Below are positions 56,395 through 64,000 of a stretch of 64,000 nucleotides of DNA, one piece after another. Position 1 is the stretch's first letter. Each line of letters opens with the position of its first letter. A program made the position numbers and the translations under genes. The notes beneath the pieces were generated by a model. The model was not told the DNA's origin, made no database searches, and saw only the letters and a program-made list of their open reading frames with translations. The stretch comes from Mastigocoleus sp. MO_188.B34 (GTDB lineage: Bacteria; Cyanobacteriota; Cyanobacteriia; Cyanobacteriales; Nostocaceae), in the NCBI RefSeq assembly GCF_030065675.1, contig NZ_JASJDK010000002.1, forward strand, positions 93,081 through 157,080, in the 5' to 3' direction.

Positions 56395-57939
56395 GTGCGC
56401 CGTAAAGAAAAACGACGCCAGATGAAATCTGGTATTTTTAACTTTAAAATTCCCTTTAAGCATATAGCATCTATATTGATTGCCGCTAATATTTTTCAAC
56501 CATCTATCTCTGCATTTGCCCAAGTTAATAATACATCTACAACCGTACCAATCAGTAATCAAGCAACTTATAAATATACAGATTCCTCAACTGGTCAAAT
56601 CTTTGAAGGAACTACCAGTCAGTTAAGCCTTACTTCTCAAGGTTTAGTCGATCCTCTTGGACAGATTTTAGGTTGTGGTGGCAATCTTTTACCCGATTAT
56701 ACTGGTTTTTCTGTTGCTTTGTACGAACCCGACCCCAACGATCCTACTGGAACAGAATTAGGACAACTAATTACTCTGACTCCAACAGAATTACCTGATA
56801 TTCCCGGAAATAGTGTTTCTAGAGGTTTAGAACCAAACGAACAAAATGTTAACCCATTTCCTCTCACTAATGCAGACGAAGGTTTTTATAACTTTTTATT
56901 CGACCCAAATAGAGGTCAAACCGATCCAGGTAGAACTTATATTTTAGTAGTTAATCCTCCAGCAGATTCCATTTACACCCAACGTCGAATCAGGTTGGAA
57001 ATTGAAGCAAGTACTGGTGCAATTCAAGATAATGTTGTCCGCTATATAGCTACTTCTTTAGATGGTCAGCCAATTAGTACTTCGGGTGGAGTACAAGTTT
57101 CCGATGAAGTTGTATTTGTACCGAACGCAGAAACAATCGGACTGGATTTATTAGCGTTTCAGTTTGACTTAGGTATGTGTGAAGCCGAACAAATACAGAT
57201 TATTAAAAGTAGCGATCGCGCAACTGCAGAACCTGGAGATGCAGCAATTTATCGACTTTCTTTAAGGAATCAAGGTGATTCTGGCTTGGATAATGTGGTT
57301 GTCACCGATACTTTCCCCCGAGGATTCAAATTTTTACCCAAATCTGTGAGAGGAGAAATTGAGGGTCAAGCGGTAAATATAACTTCGGAAAGAAATGGTT
57401 CAGTAATAACATTCAGAACTGATGCTGTGATTCCACCCAATCAAGTATTAAATATTGCTTATGGGGCGCAACTTTCTCCTGATGCTGTTAGGGGCTCGGG
57501 TCGCAACTCGGCAATTGTTAACGCCCAAAGAACTGATAACGATTTTGAAGTAAAAGATGGACCCGCAACTCATTTGTTGAGGGTTAGACCGGGTATTACT
57601 TCCGATTGTGGCACTATTATCGGTCGTGTATTCGTAGATAAAAACTTTGATGGCGAGCAACAAAAAGGCGAACCAGGAGTTCCCAATGCGGTAATTTACT
57701 TAGAAAATGGTAACCGTATAACTACTGACGCTAACGGTTTATATTCTGTGGCAAATGTATTACCTGGGAAACACACAGGTGTTTTAGATCTGAGCAGTTT
57801 ACCCGGTTACACCTTAGCACCAAATCTCAAGTTTAAAGAGCGCAATAGTCAGTCTCGTCTCATCAATTTAGAACCTAGTGGTATGGCGAGGATGAACTTT
57901 GCAGTTACCCCAGCTTTTGGGGAGGAGGATAAGAAATGA
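56395..57939 (+). CDS. Exported DUF11 + SdrD B-like protein
   Basis: Protein of 514 residues. GTG start, with AGGAGA 9 bases before it. A signal peptide with a long basic n-region (about 1-43, ending AFA) is visible. An N-terminal beta domain (about 50-260) has a CGGNLLPDYTG/DLGMCE cysteine pair. A DUF11 domain follows (about 275-395: SSDRATAEPGDAAIYRLSLRN). A carboxypeptidase-like/SdrD B-type domain comes next (about 405-480: GTIIGRVFVDKNFDGEQQKG, TTDANGLYSVANVLPG). It overlaps the start of the 1791-residue barrel gene by 4 bp (ATGA), so the two are translationally coupled. It could sit at the cell surface, linked to that barrel. Confidence 0.85.
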   Translation: MRRKEKRRQMKSGIFNFKIPFKHIASILIAANIFQPSISAFAQVNNTSTTVPISNQATYKYTDSSTGQIFEGTTSQLSLTSQGLVDPLGQILGCGGNLLPDYTGFSVALYEPDPNDPTGTELGQLITLTPTELPDIPGNSVSRGLEPNEQNVNPFPLTNADEGFYNFLFDPNRGQTDPGRTYILVVNPPADSIYTQRRIRLEIEASTGAIQDNVVRYIATSLDGQPISTSGGVQVSDEVVFVPNAETIGLDLLAFQFDLGMCEAEQIQIIKSSDRATAEPGDAAIYRLSLRNQGDSGLDNVVVTDTFPRGFKFLPKSVRGEIEGQAVNITSERNGSVITFRTDAVIPPNQVLNIAYGAQLSPDAVRGSGRNSAIVNAQRTDNDFEVKDGPATHLLRVRPGITSDCGTIIGRVFVDKNFDGEQQKGEPGVPNAVIYLENGNRITTDANGLYSVANVLPGKHTGVLDLSSLPGYTLAPNLKFKERNSQSRLINLEPSGMARMNFAVTPAFGEEDKK

Positions 57940-60900
57940 AGCAAAAACTGAGTTACATAGGCATTTTTTACCTTAAATTAATGGGGTTTATTATCGGTGC
58001 TTTTAGCTTGGTTGTATATCCAGCGATCGCCGAAACAGTTTCCCATCAACAAGACTACCTCTATCCTTCTGCTTCAAAAGCAACTAAGATTGAGAAATTA
58101 AAAAATAAATTACTTACAAACTCAAAGCGTCAAGTTATTGCAAGAGGACAATTAACTCAAAGTACGGGTAATAGCAAGTTACCTCGCAGTTTACAAAAAT
58201 TATTTGAGCAACGTCAGCAAGCAACGGATAAGGTTATTGCTTCTCAAGTCAAACCTTTAAGTACCAGAAAGTTACACAGAAAAACCGCAACACCATTAGC
58301 TGGTATTAGTGATGAGGAATTATCTCAAATTTGGGATACAATACCACAATCTGATAAAAATGTAGAGACTAAGAATTTTGCTTCTCTAGGAAATGAGTCA
58401 AAAGAATTAGAGCTAGCAACCGACAAGAATACAACAGATAGAAATGTTTCTAGTACAAGTTTAGAAAAATCATATTTAGTTGTAGCTCGACGACCATCAC
58501 CCGGTATTAGTAATGAGGAGTTATCTCAAATTTGGGATACAATACCACAGCCTGATGAAAAAGATTTAGGAACGGATAAGAATACAGATGAACGGAATAT
58601 TTCGAGTACAAGCTCAGAAAAATCATTTTTAATCGCGACTAAGTCATCAAATGCTATCACTGATGAGCAATTATCTCAGATTTGGGATACCATTCCACAA
58701 CCTGATGACAATTTAGAAATTAAAAATTCTGTATCTCTAGAGTCTGCATCTTTGGGGTCTGTATCTCTGGATGATAATTCGAAAAAATCAGTAATCCATA
58801 AAGATAAAACGGACCGGAATGTAAAGGAGAAAAAATCAAACGTTCTGGATATCTCGAATAAAAATACAGATACAAATTCAAATATAAATTCAAATATAAA
58901 TTCAAACTCGAATTCAAATTCAACTTCAAACTCGAAAAAATCATTTTTAATTGCTACAAAACCATGGAATGCTGTCAGTGATGAGGAATTATCTAAAATT
59001 TGGGATACTTTACCGCAAACCGAAAATCCAGAAACTAAAAATTCTGCTTCGTTAGAAAATGATTCAAAAAAATTAGTACTAGACAAGAACACAACTAATA
59101 AAGATATTACAAGTGTAAGTTCGGAAAAATCATTTTTAATTGCGACTCAACCATCAACTGGTATTACTGATAAGAAATTAACTCAAATTTGGGATACGAT
59201 TCCACAATATAAAGACAGCTTAGAGATTGATAATTCCGCGTCTTTAGCAACTACAAGTTTACAAAAATCATCCCTAGTAGCAGTTCAACCCCAAACAACT
59301 ACCCTTGAAAATCAACTACCCAAAATTTGGGATAGTTTACCAGTAGATAAACTAACAACAGATAAATCACCAACAACAGATAAAAAATCAACTCCAGTTT
59401 CATCTACTTCTAAACCAGTAACGAAGGAAGAAACTACAAAAATTGCAGCCGTTATTCCAAATCAATTAACAGATAATCAATCATCGACAATTTTAGAAGG
59501 TTTAGACCTACAAAACTTAGAAGAACAAAACTTAAAACAACAAACCTTAGAATCGCCAAACTTAGAACCAAAAGATATTTCGAATACAAAAATACCAGAT
59601 ATATCATCCTATGGATTTGCGCCCATAATTGCATTCGGTTCATCCCAAGGTACTGCTAATAGTACTTCAAATCCTAATGTCATAAATTCTAATGTCATAA
59701 ATCCTAACTTCATAAATCCTAATTCAGAAACATTTTCTACGGGAGACAATACGGGAAATTTCTTAGTTAGTTTAAGAGATTCACAACCCCAAGATTCACA
59801 ATTAAGTACAAATAACGTTTCCCAAGCGTTCCCTAAATCTCCATCTCCATTTCTTCTTTCTGACTCTAAGTTATTAGGTTCCTCTGTAGTTCCTCAGTCC
59901 CCCACTTATATTTCCCAGTTTCCAGGAGTCAAACCCACCAACGCAAAAGTTAAAATTCTTTCTCCAAATCCCAATACTGTACTTGATGTGGGAGCTACCA
60001 CTATTACTGTACAGTTTCCAGTAGGTAATGAAGTAGAAGTCCGGGTAAATGGAAAATTATCAGATCGTCGGTTAATTGGACGTACAGAAAACGATGTTGC
60101 GAATAAAATAGTCACCCAGACCTGGTATGGTGTTTCTCTCCAAGAAGGTGAGAATATTATCTCCGTTCAAGTTATTGGTTCGAGCGAACCTCCTGTAATT
60201 ACTAAAGTAGATGTAAGAGGTGCAGCAGAACGATTGAAACTAGATACTGTAGAATCGCGTATTCCTGCTGATGGACGCTCTACAGCGACTATTAAGGGTC
60301 AACTACTTGATGAAAACGGTAATATCTCTAACCGTGATGCAGTTGTAACTATTGCATCTACTGGTGGTGAATTCATCGGAAATGACTACAAACCCGACCA
60401 ACCAGGATTTCAGGTAGAAGCAAAAGCGGGACAATTTACAGCTAAATTAAAGTCCGATCTAAAAGCTAAAACCGTACGAATTCAAGCTAAAGCTGCTGGA
60501 AACCTAGAAGGCTTTACCCAACTACAATTTGAAACAGCTTTGCGTCCTAGTCTGGTTACTGGTGTAGTTGATTTACGCTTGGGAGCTAGAGGTACTGATT
60601 ATTACGGTAAATTACGTGATTTCCTCCCACTCGATGAAGATAATCGCACCCAATTAGACTTTCGTTCGGCTGTTTTTGCAACGGGAGCAATCGGAGAATG
60701 GTTATTTACTGGAGCTTTAGATACCCAACGCAGTCTTAATGAAGATTGTAACTGCGAGAATCGCTTATTTGGAACTTACCAATCCAGCGAACAAAATTAT
60801 CCTGTATACGGAGATAGTTCTAGTGTTAATGCAACCACCCCTTCTACCGATAGTTTATATCTCCGATTAGAGCGATCACCCCGCGTCCTTGGAGCCGATC

Positions 60901-63311
60901 CTGACTATTTCATGTGGGGTGACTACAATACCCAAGAGTTTGCTCGTCAATCCCAACAATTTACGGCTGTTACCCGTCAGTTACATGGCTTTAAGGGTAA
61001 TTATAACCTAGGAGATTTGCAAGTTACAGCTTTCTACGGAAATAATGTCCAAGGTTTTCAACGGGATACTATTGCTCCCGATGGTACTAGCGGTTATTAC
61101 TTCCTTTCCAAGCGTTTGGTTGTACCCGGTAGTGAAAATATTTTCCTAGAACTAGAAGAACTTAACCGTCCTGGAACAGTACTCAAACGCCAACAACTTA
61201 ATCGTGGTCCCGACTATGAAATCGATTATGATCGCGGTACCGTACTATTCCGGGAGCCAGTTTTCCGCACAGATGTTGGTGAGAATGGCGAAGTCTTAGT
61301 CCGACGGATTATTGTTACTTACCAAAACGAAAGTGAAGGTTCGGACAGTGATATTTACGGTGGTCGCTTACAGTATAACTTTTCCCATAAGCCTGGAAAG
61401 GAAAGTTGGTTCGCAACAAGTTATATCAAAGAAAACCAAGGAACCCGCGACTTTGAATTATATGGTCTGGATGCAATGTTTTCTTTGGGTGACAAAACCA
61501 AAATAATTGCAGAATACGCTCGCTCCAAAAATGATTCTGATGTTATGGGAACCGTTAGCGGTAATGCATTCCGTGCTGAAGCTCAAACCGAAATCGCTAA
61601 AGGTGTCCAAGGACGGGCTTATTATCGAACTGCTGATACGGGTTTTGCTAATAATGCAACTATCAGTTTTGTTCCCGGTCAAACTCGATATGGTGCTGCT
61701 GTTAACGGTAGGGTCACCAAGTCAACTAGTGTGCGAGTGCAATACGATCGCGAAGAAAATGTTGGAGTTGCACCCCAACCTTTAGATACCTTAGAAGAAT
61801 TACTCTCACCCACACAAACCACAACTCCGGGGAACAAGGTTGATAATTCCCTGACCACAATTTCTGCAGGGGTTCAGCAACGTATCGGTAAAGCAAATCT
61901 TAACGTGGACTGGTTACATCGCGAACGCACAGACCGACTTTCCCCCGACAATTTAACTAGTAGTTCCGACCAACTCCGTTCTCGTCTGCAAGTTCCCATC
62001 GCCAAAAAACTTACTTTTGTCGCCCAAAATGAATTAACTCTATCCAAGGAAAGTGATTCTGTTTTTCCCGACCGTACTGTTTTAGGATTGAATTGGGAAG
62101 CAATGCCCGGTGTGAACCTAAGTTTAACTCAGCAGTTCTATACTAGCGGTCAGTTTAAAGGTAATTCTATTACCAGCTTGAACGTCAACGGTGAACATAA
62201 ACTTGGTGAAGATACCACCCTTACCGGACGTTTCTCAATTTTAAATGGTACTAATGAACTTACAGCCCAAGGTGCTCTTGGTTTAAAACAAGGTTGGACT
62301 ATCAGCCCTGGTTTGCGTTTAAGTTTGGGTTATGAACATGTGTTCGGTAACTTCTTTGGTAACAATGGTAGCGGTAGACAATTTGCTCAACCTTTTGCAG
62401 TAGGTCAAAGTGCTGCAGCATTGGGCTTTGCATCCGGCGATACCTATAGCGTAGGAATAGATTATACTGATAATCCTAACTTCAAAGCCAACGCCCGTTT
62501 TGAACATCGTACCTCATCAAGTGGTTCTAACACCGTAATTTCTGCTAATGCAACGGGTAAAATTACTCCAGAATTAACCGGTTTAGTACGTTATCACCAA
62601 GCAGGTTCTAGCAACCAAAAATTACAAGGATTGGGAGATACCGCAAATCTGAAAGTTGGTTTAGCATACCGCAACCCCAAAGACGACAAATTCAACGCTT
62701 TATTCCGTTACGAATATCGTAAAAATCCAGCTATAGTACCCGAAACAATCCTTTCTGGAAGTGGAAGTGGTTCAGAAGACCACACCTTTGCTTTAGAAGG
62801 TATTTACGCGCCAAATTGGCAATGGGAATTTTACGGTAAATATGCCCTACGTAATAGTACATCTTATATTGCCGATGACTTTTCTAGTAGCAGTACCACA
62901 AACCTTGGACAGTTACGTGCAACTTACCGCTTGGGATACAGTTGGGATTTAGTTGGAGAGGCTCGCTTTATCAGTCAATCTGACTATACAGAAACTGGTT
63001 TCGTTTTAGAAACAGGTTATTACATTACACCAAATCTCCGCTTATCTGCTGGTTATGCATTGGGTAACGTCGATGACCGTGACTTTTCCGGAACTCGTTC
63101 TGCTGGTGGTCCTTATGTAGGAATCACGATGAAACTAAATGAATTATTCGATGGTTTTGGTATGCAAAAAGTTACACCCCAACAACAAAAAGAATCTGAG
63201 GTGACGCCTATTGCAAGTAAAGACAAAAATAAAGAGAAAGAAACTACTCAAGTTGCAGCAAATGCTTTAACGAATAAACTCAAACAGGCGAAAGATTCTG
63301 GTGGAAAATGA
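57936..63311 (+). CDS. Giant outer-membrane beta-barrel with IWDTIPQ repeats
   Basis: Protein of 1791 residues. Residues 1-32 are a signal peptide. Residues about 100-480 are disordered and contain six copies of a motif like ISDEELSQIWDTIPQ, with Trp at 133, 200, 250, 356, 419 and 465. From about 670 come Ig-like domains (KVKILSPNPNTVLDVGATT and an invasin/Big-1-like DGRSTATIKGQLLDENGNIS). From about 880 to 1745 runs a long series of amphipathic strands (for example YYGKLRDFLPLDEDNRTQLD, GLRLSLGYEHVFGNFFG). They fit an outer-membrane barrel of about 26 or more strands. The C-terminal tail (about 1747-1791) is hydrophilic. It overlaps the preceding gene by 4 bp. It might export or anchor the DUF11 proteins. 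Confidence 0.85.
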   Translation: MKQKLSYIGIFYLKLMGFIIGAFSLVVYPAIAETVSHQQDYLYPSASKATKIEKLKNKLLTNSKRQVIARGQLTQSTGNSKLPRSLQKLFEQRQQATDKVIASQVKPLSTRKLHRKTATPLAGISDEELSQIWDTIPQSDKNVETKNFASLGNESKELELATDKNTTDRNVSSTSLEKSYLVVARRPSPGISNEELSQIWDTIPQPDEKDLGTDKNTDERNISSTSSEKSFLIATKSSNAITDEQLSQIWDTIPQPDDNLEIKNSVSLESASLGSVSLDDNSKKSVIHKDKTDRNVKEKKSNVLDISNKNTDTNSNINSNINSNSNSNSTSNSKKSFLIATKPWNAVSDEELSKIWDTLPQTENPETKNSASLENDSKKLVLDKNTTNKDITSVSSEKSFLIATQPSTGITDKKLTQIWDTIPQYKDSLEIDNSASLATTSLQKSSLVAVQPQTTTLENQLPKIWDSLPVDKLTTDKSPTTDKKSTPVSSTSKPVTKEETTKIAAVIPNQLTDNQSSTILEGLDLQNLEEQNLKQQTLESPNLEPKDISNTKIPDISSYGFAPIIAFGSSQGTANSTSNPNVINSNVINPNFINPNSETFSTGDNTGNFLVSLRDSQPQDSQLSTNNVSQAFPKSPSPFLLSDSKLLGSSVVPQSPTYISQFPGVKPTNAKVKILSPNPNTVLDVGATTITVQFPVGNEVEVRVNGKLSDRRLIGRTENDVANKIVTQTWYGVSLQEGENIISVQVIGSSEPPVITKVDVRGAAERLKLDTVESRIPADGRSTATIKGQLLDENGNISNRDAVVTIASTGGEFIGNDYKPDQPGFQVEAKAGQFTAKLKSDLKAKTVRIQAKAAGNLEGFTQLQFETALRPSLVTGVVDLRLGARGTDYYGKLRDFLPLDEDNRTQLDFRSAVFATGAIGEWLFTGALDTQRSLNEDCNCENRLFGTYQSSEQNYPVYGDSSSVNATTPSTDSLYLRLERSPRVLGADPDYFMWGDYNTQEFARQSQQFTAVTRQLHGFKGNYNLGDLQVTAFYGNNVQGFQRDTIAPDGTSGYYFLSKRLVVPGSENIFLELEELNRPGTVLKRQQLNRGPDYEIDYDRGTVLFREPVFRTDVGENGEVLVRRIIVTYQNESEGSDSDIYGGRLQYNFSHKPGKESWFATSYIKENQGTRDFELYGLDAMFSLGDKTKIIAEYARSKNDSDVMGTVSGNAFRAEAQTEIAKGVQGRAYYRTADTGFANNATISFVPGQTRYGAAVNGRVTKSTSVRVQYDREENVGVAPQPLDTLEELLSPTQTTTPGNKVDNSLTTISAGVQQRIGKANLNVDWLHRERTDRLSPDNLTSSSDQLRSRLQVPIAKKLTFVAQNELTLSKESDSVFPDRTVLGLNWEAMPGVNLSLTQQFYTSGQFKGNSITSLNVNGEHKLGEDTTLTGRFSILNGTNELTAQGALGLKQGWTISPGLRLSLGYEHVFGNFFGNNGSGRQFAQPFAVGQSAAALGFASGDTYSVGIDYTDNPNFKANARFEHRTSSSGSNTVISANATGKITPELTGLVRYHQAGSSNQKLQGLGDTANLKVGLAYRNPKDDKFNALFRYEYRKNPAIVPETILSGSGSGSEDHTFALEGIYAPNWQWEFYGKYALRNSTSYIADDFSSSSTTNLGQLRATYRLGYSWDLVGEARFISQSDYTETGFVLETGYYITPNLRLSAGYALGNVDDRDFSGTRSAGGPYVGITMKLNELFDGFGMQKVTPQQQKESEVTPIASKDKNKEKETTQVAANALTNKLKQAKDSGGK

Positions 63312-63316
63312 ATAGA

Positions 63317-63386
<70 letters not shown>

Positions 63387-63628
63387 AATTTTTAAAGCTA
63401 TTTATTAACATTATACTTATTTTATCAACATTATCTACGTAATTAACTGTGAGCAAAATTATTTATATCTAATATTGAGGAGGAATTTAAGCTGATAAGG
63501 GGATGAAAAAGGTGAATAAGTAAACAAGACAATAAATATACATTTATTTTAAGTGTTTTCATCTCCCCGCTCAGCCTATGAAAAACAAATAAAAATTCTA
63601 TATGCAACAGTATAAAAACGTAATTTTT

Positions 63629-64000
63629 ATGAATATAAATAATATTAAATATATAAGAAATAACAAATCTTCTCCCACCGCTAAGACATTACTGTCTGTT
63701 GAGAAAAATAACAATAGTTTTGCGTTCACTCATCAGATCATCAAGGGTTTACTCCAAACAATACCTGCTTGGTTAATACTGGGAATACCAAACATCACTC
63801 TTGCTCTAGAAACCCATCATCTAGAGACACCACACGCACAAATAAACAATGTAGAGACGCGCCATGGACAAATAAACAATGTACAGACGCACCATGGACA
63901 AATAAACAATGTACAGACGCACCATGGACAAATAAACAATGTACAGACGCACCATGGACAAATAAACAATGTACAGACGCACCATGGACAAATAAACAAT
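63629..64000 (+). CDS. Partial exported protein with 10-residue tandem repeats
   Basis: The frame starts at the ATG at 63629 and runs off the window end, so it is incomplete at the 3' end. After about 35 polar residues a hydrophobic segment (IPAWLILGIPNITLA) looks like a signal peptide. The mature part then reads QINNVETRHG once and QINNVQTHHG repeatedly: five full 30-bp units from 63841 plus 10 bases of a sixth at the end. The repeat DNA includes GTAGAGACGCG in its first unit, the arm of the dispersed palindromic repeat. The minus-strand frame across the region is an artefact of the 30-bp period. It may belong with the surface locus upstream. Without the rest the family cannot be named. Confidence 0.6.
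   Translation, partial: MNINNIKYIRNNKSSPTAKTLLSVEKNNNSFAFTHQIIKGLLQTIPAWLILGIPNITLALETHHLETPHAQINNVETRHGQINNVQTHHGQINNVQTHHGQINNVQTHHGQINNVQTHHGQINN
63841..64000 (+). repeat. 30-bp tandem repeat, coding, reaching the window end
   Basis: Unit AATAAACAATGTACAGACGC plus 10 bases, five full copies plus 10 bases. The first copy differs, with GTAGAGACGCGCC instead of GTACAGACGCACC. Period 30 is a multiple of three, keeping the frame. Confidence 0.95.

Noticed and set aside
63817..63999. Cys-rich repeat frame (FICPWCVCTL)n on the minus strand
   Set aside because: Opposite strand of the 30-bp array. The plus frame has a start and a signal peptide and is the better candidate.

Overview
The window looks like chromosomal DNA from a filamentous, probably heterocyst-forming cyanobacterium (order Nostocales). 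It is AT-rich, carries many GCGATCGC (HIP1) octamers, and is littered with short tandem repeats and small palindromic repeats between genes. Its genes are typical of cyanobacteria: a nif-type ferredoxin III, a coxBAC terminal oxidase, DUF1816, Mini-III and PPK2. The fdxB-coxBAC order matches what I recall of the heterocyst-specific Cox2 locus of Anabaena, but genus and species cannot be fixed from the sequence alone.

Layout. 0.6-7.1 kb is a nitrogen-fixation/low-oxygen island: fdxB, coxB-coxA-coxC, a small helical protein, a cysteine-dioxygenase-like cupin and an ArsC-fold nitrogenase-associated protein. 7.3-10.5 kb holds sfsA, a rhodanese and an orphan OLD-family ATPase/Toprim nuclease, followed by a decayed hdrB fragment. 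11-13.3 kb is leuC and leuD, separated by a heptamer array. 14.4-25.2 kb is mostly small conserved or unrecognised genes around thrC and a DUF389 membrane protein, with a 109-bp MITE-like element flanked by an 8-bp duplication at 23.45 kb. 25.2-29.9 kb is a minus-strand run of three MscS-type channel genes and a small exported protein. 30.8-33.5 kb has a glycosyltransferase with a large in-frame internal deletion, a PRC-barrel protein and a sigma-70 factor. 33.6-45.1 kb is housekeeping: AbgT transporter, alpha/beta hydrolase, DUF1816, RlmB-like methylase, Mini-III, a STAS protein that seems to start at AUU, carA, and trpD flanked by two retropepsin-like proteins. 45.4-51.0 kb is an accessory block: NTF2-like protein, an unrecognised protein, then a tight pair of P-loop NTPases, the second a TPR plus STAND-type protein. 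PPK2 follows. 52.8-63.3 kb is a cell-surface locus: three exported DUF11/SdrD-like proteins and a 1791-residue outer-membrane barrel whose N-terminal region repeats an IWDTIPQ motif six times. The window ends inside another exported protein made of a 10-residue tandem repeat.

How the parts work together. The first island would support oxygen removal and electron supply for nitrogenase. The surface locus is the best candidate for a little-described system: secreted beta-rich proteins co-encoded with a dedicated barrel. A second theme is repeat DNA entering genes. One palindromic repeat family (arms beginning GTAGAGACG) lies between genes, forms an in-frame linker in the STAND protein, and appears to have seeded the coding repeat at the window end. 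All calls are from reading the sequence; no database search was run.
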